From Gordonia pseudamarae (GTDB lineage Bacteria; Actinomycetota; Actinomycetes; Mycobacteriales; Mycobacteriaceae), in the NCBI RefSeq assembly GCF_025273675.1, contig NZ_CP045809.1, positions 2,046,001-2,110,000 on the forward strand: 64,000 nt of DNA, written 5' to 3'. Below, piece after piece: positions 24,378-33,589 of this stretch (its first letter is position 1; each line of letters starts with the position of its first letter). The position numbers and the translations under genes were made by a program. The notes beneath the pieces were generated by a model, which worked only from the letters and a program-made list of their open reading frames with translations, had not been told where the DNA came from and made no database searches.

Positions 24378-25289
24378 ATGGCGAAACCACTCACCACCCT
24401 TGCGGTCACCGGCGTCGAACACCTCTCACCGCACTTTGTCCGGCTCCGTCTCGGCGGCCCCGGATTCGACGGCTTCACCCCGGCGACGGGCGCCGACGGT
24501 GCCCACGACACCGACATGTACGTCAAATTGATCTTCGGGGTACCGGGGGTGAGCTACCCCGAGCCCTTCGACATCGAACAGATCCGGGAAACTTTCCCGG
24601 CCGAACAGCAACCGGTGCTCCGTACGTACACGATCCGGGCGGTCGACGCCGAGGCCAAAGAACTGGTCATCGACTTCGTGGTCCATGGCGAGGAAGGCGT
24701 CGCCGGCGCTTGGGCGAGTACCGCGCAGCCCGGTGAGACCGTCCGATTCCTGGGGCCCGGCAGCGGATACCGGCCCCGCCGCGATGCTCCCTGGCACCTG
24801 CTGGCCTGCGACGAGTCCGGACTACCCGCGGTGGCGGCCGCGCTCGAGGCATTGCCCGAGGATGCCGTCGCTCAGGTATTCATCGAGGTCGCCACCGCCG
24901 CCGACGAGCTCGACCTGGTGGCTCCGGCCGGTGCCACGATCACCTGGCTTCACCGCGGTGCCGGCGCCGACGAGGTCGGCGATGACCTCACCGGCGCCAA
25001 CGCGCCGCTGGTGGCGGCGGTCAAGGCGGCGCCCTGGCTCGACGGGGAGCCACAGGTGTTCATCCACGGCGAGGCCGGTGCGGTGATGCAGAACCTGCGC
25101 GGCTACATCCGTAAGGAACGGGGTGTGAGTGCGGCCAATGCCTCGATCTCCGGATACTGGCGCCGCGGCCGCACCGAGGAGGGCTTCCGGGAGTGGAAGG
25201 CGTCCCAGCGCGCCGCCGAGGAGTCGGGCGGGACCGCGGCGGGCGTCGTCGGCAAGGTGAAGGAGGCGCTCGGCAGGGCGCGACGCTGA
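24378..25289 (+). CDS. Siderophore-interacting protein (ViuB-like FAD-dependent ferric reductase)
   Basis: 303 residues from ATG 24378 (MAKPLTTLAV), which has AAGGAG at 24368-24373; an in-frame ATG seven codons earlier is less likely. Ferredoxin-reductase-like fold: FAD-binding barrel with RTYTIR near residue 80, then DFVVHGEEGVAGAWAS and the NAD(P)H-type domain GPGSGYRP ... PWHLLACDESGLPAVAAALE, and SISGYWRRGRTEEG near the C terminus. These proteins reduce ferric siderophores in the cytoplasm to free the iron. The iron box directly upstream fits that role. M. tuberculosis viuB also neighbours xerC, so the place is conserved. Confidence 0.93.
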   Translation: MAKPLTTLAVTGVEHLSPHFVRLRLGGPGFDGFTPATGADGAHDTDMYVKLIFGVPGVSYPEPFDIEQIRETFPAEQQPVLRTYTIRAVDAEAKELVIDFVVHGEEGVAGAWASTAQPGETVRFLGPGSGYRPRRDAPWHLLACDESGLPAVAAALEALPEDAVAQVFIEVATAADELDLVAPAGATITWLHRGAGADEVGDDLTGANAPLVAAVKAAPWLDGEPQVFIHGEAGAVMQNLRGYIRKERGVSAANASISGYWRRGRTEEGFREWKASQRAAEESGGTAAGVVGKVKEALGRARR

Positions 25290-25352
25290 CGATCGGACGG
25301 ACCGGCCGCGTGGCGGGTTGCATCCGGCGGCGATGCGCCGTCTGATGGTGAC

Positions 25353-26351
25353 GTGACCGCCGACGGTGTTCTGCCCCCAGCAGGGTCTCGATCCACTGCG
25401 GAGAACCTGCCCGTCGTGGCGGGCTTCGCCGACCATCTGCGTCTGGAACTGGGACTCAGCGAGCACACCGTCCGCGCGTACACCGGCGATGCGAGGGCGA
25501 TCGTGAGCTATGCCGGAGTGCGCGGCGTCGAGTTCGCCGATCTCGACCTGGCGCTGCTGCGCAGCTGGCTGGCAGACCGGACCCGCGCGGGAGCGGCGCG
25601 CACGAGCATCGCCCGGCAGGTGTCGTCGGCGAAGCGGCTGTGTGCCTGGGCCACCCGCGAAGGGCTGCTCGCGGTGGATCCGGCGCAGCGTCTGCGCGCA
25701 CCGAAAGCGCACCGGGTGCTGCCCGAGGTCCTCGACGCCGGCCAGGCGGAACGGATGATCGAGGCCGCCGGAACCGGGCGGCCCGCCGGGGCCGGGCAGG
25801 ACGTCGACACCGAACGCGAAGGCGCGGGCCCGGCCGTCGCCGACGACCCGCTAGCGCTGCGGGACCGGCTCATCGTCGAGTTGCTGTACTCCACCGGGAT
25901 CCGGGTCGGGGAGCTGTGCGGCCTCGACATCGGCGACATCGACACCGGGCGCCGTGTCGTGCGGGTTCTGGGCAAGGGCAACAAGGAACGGATGGTGCCG
26001 TTCGGGGGGCCGGCCGTGCACGCCCTCGACGCGTGGCTGACCAGGGGTCGTCCGGAGATCGCCGTCGCTGCCTCGGGCACCGCGCTCTTGCTCGGCGTCA
26101 GGGGCGGCCGCCTCAATCAGCGGATGGCGCGCACGGTGGTGTATCGGTCGGTCGAGCGGGCCGGCGGGCCCGCGCTGGGTCCGCACGGGTTGCGCCACAG
26201 TGCCGCCACGCACCTGCTCGACGGCGGTGCCGACCTGCGCATCGTGCAGGAGTTGCTCGGGCACGCCTCGCTCGCCACCACGCAGATATATACCCACGTG
26301 AGTGTCGAGCGGCTGCGCGCGGTGCACACCCAGGCGCACCCCCGAGCCTGA
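25353..26351 (+). CDS. xerC: Tyrosine recombinase XerC
   Basis: 332 residues. XerC with XerD resolves chromosome dimers at dif during division. N-terminal core-binding domain (about 20-110, [26 protein letters not shown]) and catalytic domain with the set Arg (TGIRVGEL, near 184), Lys ([11 protein letters not shown], near 209), His-x-x-Arg ([34 protein letters not shown], near 278-305) and the nucleophile Tyr (QIYTHV, near 313). An insert of about 25 residues ([21 protein letters not shown]) sits between the domains. GTG start at 25353. The last codons and stop are part of a 36-base direct repeat. The conserved housekeeping place argues against an integrase of a mobile element. Confidence 0.93.
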   Translation: MTADGVLPPAGSRSTAENLPVVAGFADHLRLELGLSEHTVRAYTGDARAIVSYAGVRGVEFADLDLALLRSWLADRTRAGAARTSIARQVSSAKRLCAWATREGLLAVDPAQRLRAPKAHRVLPEVLDAGQAERMIEAAGTGRPAGAGQDVDTEREGAGPAVADDPLALRDRLIVELLYSTGIRVGELCGLDIGDIDTGRRVVRVLGKGNKERMVPFGGPAVHALDAWLTRGRPEIAVAASGTALLLGVRGGRLNQRMARTVVYRSVERAGGPALGPHGLRHSAATHLLDGGADLRIVQELLGHASLATTQIYTHVSVERLRAVHTQAHPRA

Positions 26352-26418
26352 GCGGCCCCGGCTCGAGGTGGGGGATTCACCGCCCAGGCGCACCCCCGAG
26401 CCTGAGCGGCCCCGGCTC
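26329..26418. repeat. Perfect 36-base direct repeat duplicating the xerC end
   Basis: 26329-26364 and 26383-26418 are identical (both begin CCCAGGCGCACCCCCGAG and end CCCCGGCTC), 54 bases apart start to start. The first copy contains the last xerC codons and its stop TGA; the second reaches the stop codon of the M23-type gene on the other strand. Each copy can form a short stem (GAGCC with GGCTC), so the pair may work as a doubled terminator between convergent genes. Confidence 0.85.
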
Positions 26419-27040
26419 AGACGGGCTTGAGTCGCACCCGCACGGCCCCGAGCAGGCCGAGCGGATCGAGGTAGGCGGCCGAGTTCCCGGAGCCGAGCCG
26501 TGCGCCCCAGTGCAGGCACGTCATCGTGGGGCACGACGGGTGCCCCGGTTCGACGATGCCGATGACCTGCCCCCGGGACACCCGCTGACCTTGGCGCACG
26601 GTCGCCAGGACCGGCTCGTAGGTGGTGATGAGACCGTCCGGATGCAGGATCGACAGCACCGGACGCCCGGCGACCTCGCCGGCATGGCGTACGGTTCCGG
26701 CGGCCGAGGCCATCACCTCGGTACCGGCCCGGGCGCTCAGATCCACCCCACGATGCCCCGGGGACCAGCGGTGCTCGCCGACGCTGAAGGCGGTGACGAC
26801 GACAGGGGTGGGCGGCAGTGGCGCACGGTGCCCGCCGCCGGTCGACGCACCCGCCGGGGACGCGCGGCAGGCCACGGGCCCGGCGCATGACAGGAGTACC
26901 GCGACCGCGGTGACGATCGCGGCTGTGGTGGGTGCGCTGGTGATGGAAGTGCTGGTGGCGGGTGAGGTACGCCGACCCCGTGACGTGGTGTGTCGGGGGT
27001 CGGGCGCGGCGGAATGCGGGCGGGTACCGATGATCGTCAT
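26417..27040 (-). CDS. M23-family (LytM-like) peptidase domain protein, degenerate active site
   Basis: 207 residues from ATG 27040; an ATG five codons upstream (27055) is also possible. A basic N terminus leads into a hydrophobic segment ([20 protein letters not shown], about 40-60), signal peptide or lipoprotein signal with LLSC. The rest is the LytM fold: [22 protein letters not shown] (metal-binding H..D), [23 protein letters not shown] and finally CLHWGARLG. In active M23 enzymes the last motif is HxH; here the first histidine is replaced by cysteine, so peptidase activity is doubtful and a regulatory role, as for EnvC/NlpD-type proteins, is likelier. It is the counterpart of the Rv2891 gene, also next to rpsB. 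Confidence 0.8.
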   Translation of the reverse strand: MTIIGTRPHSAAPDPRHTTSRGRRTSPATSTSITSAPTTAAIVTAVAVLLSCAGPVACRASPAGASTGGGHRAPLPPTPVVVTAFSVGEHRWSPGHRGVDLSARAGTEVMASAAGTVRHAGEVAGRPVLSILHPDGLITTYEPVLATVRQGQRVSRGQVIGIVEPGHPSCPTMTCLHWGARLGSGNSAAYLDPLGLLGAVRVRLKPV

Positions 27041-27133
27041 GGGAATCGGACGCATCCCGGGCCCCGATGGTTCCCTCATCGGCGCAGGTCGCCGGCGACA
27101 ATGCGCCGAACGGTCACTATGTGCACAGCGCTT

Positions 27134-27162
27134 TTGGTTCTCGCAGGTAACCGGCGTAGAGT
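27134..27162 (+). promoter_or_regulatory. Promoter of rpsB-tsf
   Basis: -35-like TTGGTT (27134-27139), spacer of 17, -10 TAGAGT (27157-27162). The transcript would start near 27169, leaving a leader of about 178 bases. Confidence 0.5.
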
Positions 27163-27217
27163 CGGTGCCGCATCTCACCGCCCCGTCGGTGGGGTGACTT
27201 CGCGCGTCTGCACGTCG

Positions 27218-27316
27218 CCCGGATCGCTCTCCGGGAAGCCGTATCGCGTGGCGGTCCCTGGCCATGGTCAGGGTCCACGTGGTCGCAGACGCCAGGCCGA
27301 TACCGCCCGGTATCGG
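27218..27316 (+). promoter_or_regulatory. Structured rpsB leader with three hairpins
   Basis: Stems: CCCGGA/TCCGGG (27218-27223 with 27230-27235); CCCTG/CAGGG (27256-27260 with 27269-27273), extendable past a mismatch by GG/CC; CCGATACC/GGTATCGG (27297-27304 with 27309-27316), a perfect eight-pair stem with four-base loop. The last ends 15 bases before the ribosome site AGAGGAAG. In other bacteria S2 represses its own mRNA through the leader; this could be such an element. Confidence 0.5.
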
Positions 27317-27346
27317 AATCAACTGCAACACAGAGGAAGTGACGAC

Positions 27347-28159
27347 ATGGCTGTCGTGACAATGAAGCAGCTGCTGGACAGCGGCGCACACTTCGGGCAC
27401 CAGACCCGCCGGTGGAACCCCAAGATGAAGCGGTTCATCTTCACCGACCGCAACGGCATCTACATCATCGACCTGCAGCAGACCCTGACCTTCATCGACA
27501 AGGCCTACGAGTTTGTGAAGGAGACCGTCGCCCACGGCGGGACCATCCTGTTCGTCGGCACCAAGAAGCAGGCTCAGGAGTCCATCGCCGCCGAGGCCAC
27601 CCGCGTCGGCATGCCCTACGTCAACCAGCGTTGGCTCGGTGGCATGCTCACCAACTTCTCGACCGTTCACAAGCGCTTGCAGCGCATGAAGGAACTCGAG
27701 GCCATGGAACAGACCGGTGGCTTCGAGGGTCGCACCAAGAAGGAAATCCTCATGCTCACGCGTGAGAAGAACAAGCTTGAGCGCACGCTCGGCGGCATCC
27801 GCGACATGGCCAAGGTTCCGTCGGCCATCTGGGTCGTCGACACCAACAAGGAGCACATCGCCGTCGGCGAGGCCCGCAAGCTCAACATCCCGGTGATCGC
27901 CATCCTCGACACCAACTGCGACCCGGACCTCGTCGACTACCCGATTCCGGGCAACGACGATGCCATTCGTAGCGCCGCCCTGCTGACCCGCGTGGTCGCC
28001 TCGGCCGTCGCCGAGGGTGTGCAGGCGCGCGCCGGCCAAGCTGCCGGTGATGCCAAGCCGGAAGCCGGCGGCGGCGAACCGCTTGCCGAGTGGGAGCAGG
28101 AGCTGTTGAGCCAGCCCACCGCGCCCGCCGAAGGTGAAGCGGCACCCGCAGCCCAGTGA
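27347..28159 (+). CDS. rpsB: 30S ribosomal protein S2
   Basis: 270 residues from ATG 27347, with AGAGGAAG at 27332-27339. [32 protein letters not shown] and [13 protein letters not shown] are the S2 signatures; [43 protein letters not shown] is the core. A C-terminal acidic, alanine/proline-rich extension of about 45 residues is typical of actinobacteria. Followed by tsf after 75 bases, the universal rpsB-tsf pair. Confidence 0.98.
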   Translation: MAVVTMKQLLDSGAHFGHQTRRWNPKMKRFIFTDRNGIYIIDLQQTLTFIDKAYEFVKETVAHGGTILFVGTKKQAQESIAAEATRVGMPYVNQRWLGGMLTNFSTVHKRLQRMKELEAMEQTGGFEGRTKKEILMLTREKNKLERTLGGIRDMAKVPSAIWVVDTNKEHIAVGEARKLNIPVIAILDTNCDPDLVDYPIPGNDDAIRSAALLTRVVASAVAEGVQARAGQAAGDAKPEAGGGEPLAEWEQELLSQPTAPAEGEAAPAAQ

Positions 28160-28234
28160 GATGACCGGACCGGGGTGATCCCGGTCCGGTACCTCCACCA
28201 TCGACGAATTGACCTAGAAGGAGGCTCGCCAACG

Positions 28235-29059
28235 ATGGCGAACTACACCGCGGCCGACGTGAAGAAGCTTCGCGAGCTCACCGGCTCAGGCATGATGGCC
28301 TGCAAGAACGCACTGGCCAACAACGACGGCGACTTCGACAAGGCCGTCGAGGAACTGCGCATCAAGGGCGCCAAGGACGTCGGCAAGCGTGCCGAGCGGT
28401 CCACCGCCGAGGGCCTGGTCGCCGCCAAGGACGGCGTGATGATCGAGCTCAACTCGGAGACCGACTTCGTCGCCAAGAACGCCGAGTTCCAGGAACTCGC
28501 CGACAAGGTGCTCGACGCCGCCCTGGTCGCCAAGACCAGCGACGTGGAGGCACTGAAGGCAGCACCCCTCGGTGACAGCACCGTCGACGGTGTGGTGCAG
28601 GCGCTCGCCGCCAAGATCGGCGAGAAGCTCGAACTGCGTCGCGTCGTCTACTACGACGGCCCCGTCGCGGTCTACCTGCACAAGCGTGCCTCGGATCTGC
28701 CTCCGGGCGTCGGTGTGCTCGTGTCGTACACCGGTGAGGGCGACGCGGCCGCGGAGGCCGCCCGCAACGCCGCCCAGCAGGTGGCCGCGCTCAAGGCCCG
28801 CTACGCCACCCGCGACCAGGTGCCCGCCGACGTCGTGGAGAACGAGCGCCGGATCGCCGAGGAGACCGCCAAGGCCGAGGGCAAACCCGAGCAGGCGCTG
28901 CCGAAGATCGTCGAAGGTCGGGTCACCGGCTTCTACAAGGACGTCGTCCTCGTCGATCAGGCGTATGTGAAGGATTCGAAGAAGACGGTCAAGGCCGTGC
29001 TCGACGAGGCCGGAGCCTCCGTCGTGACGTTCAGCCGCTTCGAGGTCGGCCAGAGCTAG
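28235..29059 (+). CDS. tsf: Elongation factor Ts
   Basis: 274 residues from ATG 28235 with AGAAGGAGG at 28216-28224. EF-Ts exchanges GDP for GTP on EF-Tu. N-terminal UBA-like piece and signature [37 protein letters not shown], then [12 protein letters not shown], the EF-Tu contact. Core and C-terminal dimerisation-like domains are complete ([16 protein letters not shown] ... [12 protein letters not shown]). A strong hairpin follows the gene. Confidence 0.98.
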   Translation: MANYTAADVKKLRELTGSGMMACKNALANNDGDFDKAVEELRIKGAKDVGKRAERSTAEGLVAAKDGVMIELNSETDFVAKNAEFQELADKVLDAALVAKTSDVEALKAAPLGDSTVDGVVQALAAKIGEKLELRRVVYYDGPVAVYLHKRASDLPPGVGVLVSYTGEGDAAAEAARNAAQQVAALKARYATRDQVPADVVENERRIAEETAKAEGKPEQALPKIVEGRVTGFYKDVVLVDQAYVKDSKKTVKAVLDEAGASVVTFSRFEVGQS

Positions 29060-29093
29060 CCGCTCCGGAACCGGACTCACCGGCCAGTGTGAC

Positions 29094-29129
29094 GGCCCCG
29101 GACCCATCTCTCGTGATGGGTGCGGGGCC
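29094..29129 (+). terminator. Terminator hairpin of rpsB-tsf
   Basis: GGCCCCG (29094-29100) pairs with CGGGGCC (29123-29129) and, inside a G-G mismatch, ACCCAT (29102-29107) with ATGGGT (29116-29121); 13 pairs, eight-base loop. No U-run, as is common in these genomes. Confidence 0.8.
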
Positions 29130-29149
29130 CTCGCGCTGTCTCGGCCCTC

Positions 29150-29155
29150 TAAGAT
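29150..29155 (+). promoter_or_regulatory. Possible -10 of pyrH-frr-cdsA
   Basis: TAAGAT just behind the tsf terminator, about 50 bases before the pyrH ribosome site. No clear -35. Confidence 0.4.
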
Positions 29156-29206
29156 GATCTCCGGACCCCGACACCAGCGGCAACCCACACCTAGCAGAGG
29201 ATGCAG

Positions 29207-29950
29207 ATGACTGACAGCACCGGCGGCGAGCACTCCGAGCGCAAGGGCTTTTCCCGGGTCCTGCTCAAACTCGGCGGCGAGATGTTCGGTGGCGGCGGTG
29301 TCGGACTCGACCCGGATGTGGTTGCCACGGTCGCCGACCAGATCGCCGACGTGGTGGCCACCGGCGCGCAGGTCGCCGTGGTGATCGGCGGCGGCAACTT
29401 CTTCCGGGGCGCCGAGCTTCAGCAGCGCGGTCTGGACCGGGCGCGGTCGGACTACATGGGCATGCTCGGCACGGTGATGAACTGTCTGGCGTTGCAGGAC
29501 TTCCTGGAGAAGCGCGGCGTCACCACCCGCGTCCAGACGGCGATCACGATGGGACAGGTCGCCGAACCGTACCTGCCGTTGCGGGCGCAGCGGCACCTGG
29601 AGAAGGGGCGCGTGGTGATCTTCGGCGCGGGTATGGGTATGCCGTACTTCTCCACCGATACCACCGCCGCGCAGCGCGCGCTGGAGATCAAGGCCGACGT
29701 GGTGCTGATGGCGAAGGCCGTGGACGGGGTGTACAGCGCCGATCCGCGGGTCGACCCCGACGCGACGCTCTATCGCGAGATCACCCATCGCGAGGCGCTG
29801 GAGAAGCAACTCAAAGTGGCCGATGCGACCGCGTTCAGCCTCTGCATGGACAATAAAATGCCGATGCTGGTGTTCAACCTGCTCGAACAAGGCAACATTG
29901 CACGTGCCGTCGCGGGTGAGCGCATCGGAACGCTGGTGAGCACCGACTGA
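29207..29950 (+). CDS. pyrH: Uridylate kinase (UMP kinase)
   Basis: 247 residues from ATG 29207, six bases behind AGAGG; an ATG two codons upstream overlaps the ribosome site and is less likely. PyrH phosphorylates UMP to UDP with ATP as a hexamer of the amino-acid-kinase fold. Seen: [69 protein letters not shown] and [14 protein letters not shown]. Complete. It opens a pyrH-frr-cdsA unit. Confidence 0.97.
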   Translation: MTDSTGGEHSERKGFSRVLLKLGGEMFGGGGVGLDPDVVATVADQIADVVATGAQVAVVIGGGNFFRGAELQQRGLDRARSDYMGMLGTVMNCLALQDFLEKRGVTTRVQTAITMGQVAEPYLPLRAQRHLEKGRVVIFGAGMGMPYFSTDTTAAQRALEIKADVVLMAKAVDGVYSADPRVDPDATLYREITHREALEKQLKVADATAFSLCMDNKMPMLVFNLLEQGNIARAVAGERIGTLVSTD

Positions 29951-30020
29951 GGTTGCTCACCGCCCGCCGCGCCCGACCCCTGACGACGAGATCAGCACAC
30001 CCCGAGGAGAACTGGACAAC

Positions 30021-30578
30021 ATGATTGACGACGCGTTGCTCGACGCCGAGGAAAAGATGGAGAAGGCCGTCGGCGTCGCCAAGGACGACATGGGGTCCAT
30101 TCGGACCGGACGGGCCAACCCGGCCATGTTCAATAAGGTGCACATCGAGTACTATGGCGCGCTGACTCCGATCACTCAGGTCGCCAGTATCACCACCCCG
30201 GAAGCGCGGATGGTGGTCATCAAGCCGTACGAGGCGTCCAGCCTGCGCGATATCGAGACCGCGATCCGCAACTCCGATCTGGGCGTCAACCCCACCAACG
30301 ACGGCAATATCATCCGGGTGTCCATTCCGCAGCTCACCGAAGATCGCCGCAAGGATCTGGTGAAACAGGCCAAGGGCAAGGGCGAGGACGCCAAGGTGGC
30401 CATCCGCAATGTGCGCCGCAAGGCGGTCGACGAGCTCAAGCGGATCCAGAAGGATGGCGAGGCCGGCGAGGACGAGGTGGTGCGAGCCGAGAAGGAACTC
30501 GACAAGACCACCGCCTCGTATGTGAGCCAGGTCGATGAGCTGGTGAAACACAAGGAAAACGAATTGCTCGAGGTGTGA
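30021..30578 (+). CDS. frr: Ribosome recycling factor
   Basis: 185 residues, exact family length. With EF-G it splits the post-termination ribosome. [40 protein letters not shown] and [26 protein letters not shown] are the three-helix-bundle signatures, with the small beta domain between. GAGGAG lies about 12 bases before the ATG. The stop overlaps the GTG of cdsA (GTGA). Confidence 0.98.
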   Translation: MIDDALLDAEEKMEKAVGVAKDDMGSIRTGRANPAMFNKVHIEYYGALTPITQVASITTPEARMVVIKPYEASSLRDIETAIRNSDLGVNPTNDGNIIRVSIPQLTEDRRKDLVKQAKGKGEDAKVAIRNVRRKAVDELKRIQKDGEAGEDEVVRAEKELDKTTASYVSQVDELVKHKENELLEV

Positions 30579-31432
30579 GCGCGCCACACCTGATGAGTAC
30601 CCAGCCACAGAAGACCTCACGGGCCGGACGCGACCTGCCCGCCGCGATCGGCGTCGGCGTCTCGCTGGGCGCCGGAATCATCGCCATCCTGGTGTTCGAG
30701 CCGAGGATCTGGTACGGCGTCGTCTCGGTCGCGCTGGCCATCGCGACCTGGGAGATCTCCAAACGTCTGCGTGACGGCGGATTTCGTATCGCGTTCTGGC
30801 CGCTGCTGATCGGCGGCCAGGCCATCATCTGGTCGGGCTGGCCGTGGGGGACCACCGGAATCCTCGCGGCCACGGTGACCACCGTTCTGGTGTCGATGGT
30901 GTGGAAGCTGCTGGCGCAGGGCCTGAGTTCGGCGCCCGAGGACTACCTGCGGGGACTGGCCGTCACGGTGCTGGTGGTGGCCTGGCTTCCGCTGCTGGCC
31001 GCCTTCGGCGCGTTGATCGTCACCCAAACCGATGGCGCGGCCCGGGTCGCGACGCTCGTCCTGGTGGTGGTGTGCTCGGATGTCGGCGGCTATGGCGCGG
31101 GCGTGCTGTTCGGCAAGCACCCGATGGCACCGGCGATCAGCCCGAAGAAGTCCTGGGAGGGGCTGATCGGTTCGTTGACGGTGGGCACTGTCGGCGCTGT
31201 GTGCTGCGCACTGTTCCTGCTGGACACACACTGGTGGATCGGCGCCGTCCTGGGGCCGGTCCTGGTGATATGCGCCACGCTGGGTGACCTGGTCGAGTCC
31301 CAGGTCAAACGCGATTTGGGCATCAAAGACATGGGTACCCTCCTGCCCGGTCACGGCGGCATCATGGACCGCCTCGACTCGCTGCTGCCGTCGGCGTTCG
31401 TGGTGTGGGGTGTCCTGACCGCGCTGCTCTGA
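30575..31432 (+). CDS. cdsA: Phosphatidate cytidylyltransferase (CDP-diacylglycerol synthase)
   Basis: 285 residues from GTG 30575 (an ATG at 30593 is an alternative). An integral membrane enzyme making CDP-diacylglycerol from phosphatidic acid and CTP, the branch point to phosphatidylinositol, cardiolipin and phosphatidylethanolamine. About eight transmembrane segments; [13 protein letters not shown] and the C-terminal signature [35 protein letters not shown] are intact. Translationally coupled to frr. Convergent with the LapA-like gene. Confidence 0.96.
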   Translation: MSAPHLMSTQPQKTSRAGRDLPAAIGVGVSLGAGIIAILVFEPRIWYGVVSVALAIATWEISKRLRDGGFRIAFWPLLIGGQAIIWSGWPWGTTGILAATVTTVLVSMVWKLLAQGLSSAPEDYLRGLAVTVLVVAWLPLLAAFGALIVTQTDGAARVATLVLVVVCSDVGGYGAGVLFGKHPMAPAISPKKSWEGLIGSLTVGTVGAVCCALFLLDTHWWIGAVLGPVLVICATLGDLVESQVKRDLGIKDMGTLLPGHGGIMDRLDSLLPSAFVVWGVLTALL

Positions 31433-31466
31433 CGGGTGCCGGCCCCCCGGGCGTGCCACGCAGGCG

Positions 31467-31943
31467 CTAGTCGCGGTTGGCCTTGGACACCTTGGTCAGG
31501 GCCCTGTTGAGCTGGAACATCCGCAGACCGCCGATCAATGCGGTGACGAGCGCACCGGCGATCGCGGCGATGAGCAGGCTGATGCCCACGGGCAGGTTGA
31601 CCTCCCAGAACAGCAGCCAGATCTTCTGCGAGTCGAGGTTCTGCACGACGAACACCAGCAGCAGGATTCCGATCAACGATCCGATGATCATCCCCGCCCA
31701 GGCGGCGCTCGTGCGGGTGTGGCGGACCTGGCCGGCGATCGTCTCACCGCGCCGGCGGCCCCGGCGCGGTGCCTCCTGCGCCGGCTCGGCAGGAATCCCC
31801 GGGTCGGGGACCGGGGTTGCGGGTTCGGCACCGGCAGGCAGTTGACCCGGTTCGATCCCGCCCTGGTCCGGGGTGTCGGGCATCACGGCGTCCTGCGGCG
31901 CGGGGTTCCGGGGACCTTCGTACCGCGGATCTGGAGTGCTCAT
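31467..31943 (-). CDS. LapA-domain (DUF1049) membrane protein
   Basis: 158 residues from the ATG at 31943. The first 75 residues are proline-rich and disordered; then comes a basic patch (RRGRRRGETIAGQVRHTRTSAAW) and two transmembrane helices (MIIGSLIGILLLVFVVQNLDSQKI and PVGISLLIAAIAGALVTALIGGL) with the LapA-type sequence FVVQN between them. LapB/LapA of E. coli controls LPS synthesis, which does not apply to a mycolata; role unknown. Only 30 bases separate its start from that of the divergent rlmN. Confidence 0.8.
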   Translation of the reverse strand: MSTPDPRYEGPRNPAPQDAVMPDTPDQGGIEPGQLPAGAEPATPVPDPGIPAEPAQEAPRRGRRRGETIAGQVRHTRTSAAWAGMIIGSLIGILLLVFVVQNLDSQKIWLLFWEVNLPVGISLLIAAIAGALVTALIGGLRMFQLNRALTKVSKANRD

Positions 31944-31961
31944 TCGGCCATGATGGCATGA

Positions 31962-31973
31962 GACAATGGTCAA
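31962..31973 (+). promoter_or_regulatory. Possible leaderless promoter of rlmN
   Basis: GACAAT (31962-31967) six bases before ATG 31974. The same layout, CACAAT plus six bases, stands before dxr. With only 30 bases between the divergent start codons there is little room for a leader. Confidence 0.4.
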
Positions 31974-33080
31974 ATGTCCTCTTTGCCGCTCGTGTTCGAC
32001 GCACCTAAACGTGGGTTGCCGCCGAAGCATTTCGCCGATCTGGATCCGGACCAGCGGGTTGCGGCAGCGGCACAGCTGGGTCTGCCCAAATTCCGGATCA
32101 ACCAGTTGGCACGCCAATACTACGGCAGGCTGACCGGCGACGTCGCGGAGATGACCGATGTCCCGGCGTCGGCGCGGCAGGCGGTGTCCGATTCACTGTT
32201 CCCGACGTTGCTGACGCCGGTTCGGCAGATCAGTTGCGACGACGGCAGTACCCGGAAGACGCTGTGGCGACTGCACGACGGCACCCTGCTGGAAAGCGTG
32301 TTGATGCGGTACACCGACCGCAACACACTGTGTATCTCCAGCCAAGCCGGGTGCGGCATGGCGTGTCCGTTCTGCGCGACGGGTCAGGGCGGTCTGGACC
32401 GCAACCTGTCGACGGCGGAGATCGTCGATCAGGTTCGGGCCGCGGCCCGAACCTTGCGCGACGGTGAGTTCGGCGAGCCCGGCCGGCTGTCGAATGTCGT
32501 GTTCATGGGGATGGGCGAACCGCTGGCCAACTACAAGCGGGTGGTGAGTGCGGTCCGTCAGATCACCTCGCCCGCGCCGGACGGGCTGGGGATCTCAGCA
32601 CGTTCGGTGACGGTCTCGACGGTCGGGTTGGCGCCGGCGATCCGGAAGCTGGCCGACGAGGGCATCCCGGTCACCCTCGCTGTGTCGTTGCACACACCGG
32701 ACGACGAGCTGCGCGACACCCTGGTTCCGGTCAACAATCGTTGGTCGGTCACCGAGGTGCTGGAGGCGGCACGCTACTACGCCGATGTGAGTGGGCGCCG
32801 GGTGTCCATCGAATACGCGTTGATCCGCGACGTCAACGACCAGCCGTGGCGCGCGGACATGCTCGGTAAGAAGCTGCACAAGGCGCTGGGTGCCAAGGTG
32901 CACGTCAATCTGATCCCGCTCAACCCCACACCCGGGTCCAAGTGGGATGCCAGCCCGAAGCCTGCTGAGCGCGAGTTCGTCCGCCGGGTCCAGGAACAGG
33001 GTGTCTCGTGTACCGTCCGCGACACCCGCGGCCAGGAGATCGCCGCCGCCTGCGGCCAATTGGCTGCGGAAGAGAGATAG
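31974..33080 (+). CDS. rlmN: Dual-specificity 23S rRNA/tRNA methyltransferase RlmN
   Basis: 368 residues. A radical-SAM enzyme methylating C2 of A2503 in 23S rRNA and A37 in some tRNAs. The [4Fe-4S] cysteines are in CGMACPFC (about 126-134) after [20 protein letters not shown] is the GGEP-like SAM contact, [13 protein letters not shown] and [13 protein letters not shown] follow, and the C-terminal catalytic cysteine is in [13 protein letters not shown]. The N-terminal domain (1-90) binds RNA. Complete. A perfect hairpin ends the unit. Confidence 0.96.
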   Translation: MSSLPLVFDAPKRGLPPKHFADLDPDQRVAAAAQLGLPKFRINQLARQYYGRLTGDVAEMTDVPASARQAVSDSLFPTLLTPVRQISCDDGSTRKTLWRLHDGTLLESVLMRYTDRNTLCISSQAGCGMACPFCATGQGGLDRNLSTAEIVDQVRAAARTLRDGEFGEPGRLSNVVFMGMGEPLANYKRVVSAVRQITSPAPDGLGISARSVTVSTVGLAPAIRKLADEGIPVTLAVSLHTPDDELRDTLVPVNNRWSVTEVLEAARYYADVSGRRVSIEYALIRDVNDQPWRADMLGKKLHKALGAKVHVNLIPLNPTPGSKWDASPKPAEREFVRRVQEQGVSCTVRDTRGQEIAAACGQLAAEER

Positions 33081-33085
33081 ACCAA

Positions 33086-33112
33086 GCGCCCACCTGCAAG
33101 GCAGGTGGGCGC
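33086..33112 (+). terminator. Hairpin terminator of rlmN
   Basis: GCGCCCACCTGC (33086-33097), loop AAG, GCAGGTGGGCGC (33101-33112): a perfect 12-pair stem. No U-run. Being symmetric it may also serve the DUF2631 gene coming from the other side. Confidence 0.85.
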
Positions 33113-33193
33113 GGTATGCTCGCGATCCGCGAGCCTGTGAGCGGACGCAGGATTACGGACCCGCGATCGGCGAGCCTGCGTGTGGGCGCCGAC

Positions 33194-33469
33194 TTACGGC
33201 AGCCACTTGGGGTCGCGGTTGAAGAAGGTTCCGCGGATGAGTAAGACGGCCACGGCGGCGGCGATTCCGATGGACCAGAGGACTTCGACCTGGCCTTTGT
33301 GGTTGCCGACGAATGCGGTGAACAGCAGGAAGAAGACCGAGACCCAGCCCAGCATGAAGTGGAGCCGCTTGGGGTTGGCGTGCCAGCCGAATCGGGCGGA
33401 GGGGGCGTCGGCGGGTTCGCGCACCCAGCCGGTGTCGACAGGTTCGTGTTCAACCTCGGTGCTTGCCAC
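33194..33469 (-). CDS. DUF2631 small membrane protein
   Basis: 91 residues from GTG 33469, with AAGGAG five bases upstream on the minus strand. N-terminal 40 residues are hydrophilic (TGWVREPADAPSARFGWHANPKRLH), then two transmembrane helices (MLGWVSVFFLLFTAFVGN and SIGIAAAVAVLLIRGTFF). The same family sits at this place in M. tuberculosis (Rv2876). Function unknown. Confidence 0.85.
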   Translation of the reverse strand: MASTEVEHEPVDTGWVREPADAPSARFGWHANPKRLHFMLGWVSVFFLLFTAFVGNHKGQVEVLWSIGIAAAVAVLLIRGTFFNRDPKWLP

Positions 33470-33577
33470 AACTGCTCCTTCGCGACGACGTGGGGTAGTA
33501 GTTCTGGATCAGCATAGCGGTACCGCCGGTGGGCTGGTACGCGGCCTTCTCGCCGCGCCGCGGCGGCCGGTTGATGA

Positions 33578-33589
33578 CAGAATGCCGCC
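33578..33589 (+). promoter_or_regulatory. Possible leaderless promoter of the deacetylase gene
   Basis: CAGAAT (33578-33583) six bases before the ATG at 33590; no ribosome-binding sequence is seen. Confidence 0.35.

Larger units (their letters stand above)
27041..27346. other. Divergent intergenic region with rpsB promoter and structured leader
   Basis: 306 bases between the M23-type gene and rpsB. It holds a promoter for rpsB (27134-27162) and three hairpins in the following leader (27218-27235, 27256-27273, 27297-27316). No gene is visible in it. Confidence 0.7.

Noticed and set aside
25353..26351. Integrase of a prophage or genomic island
   Set aside because: The recombinase is XerC by position and motifs; no attachment repeats or phage genes are near.
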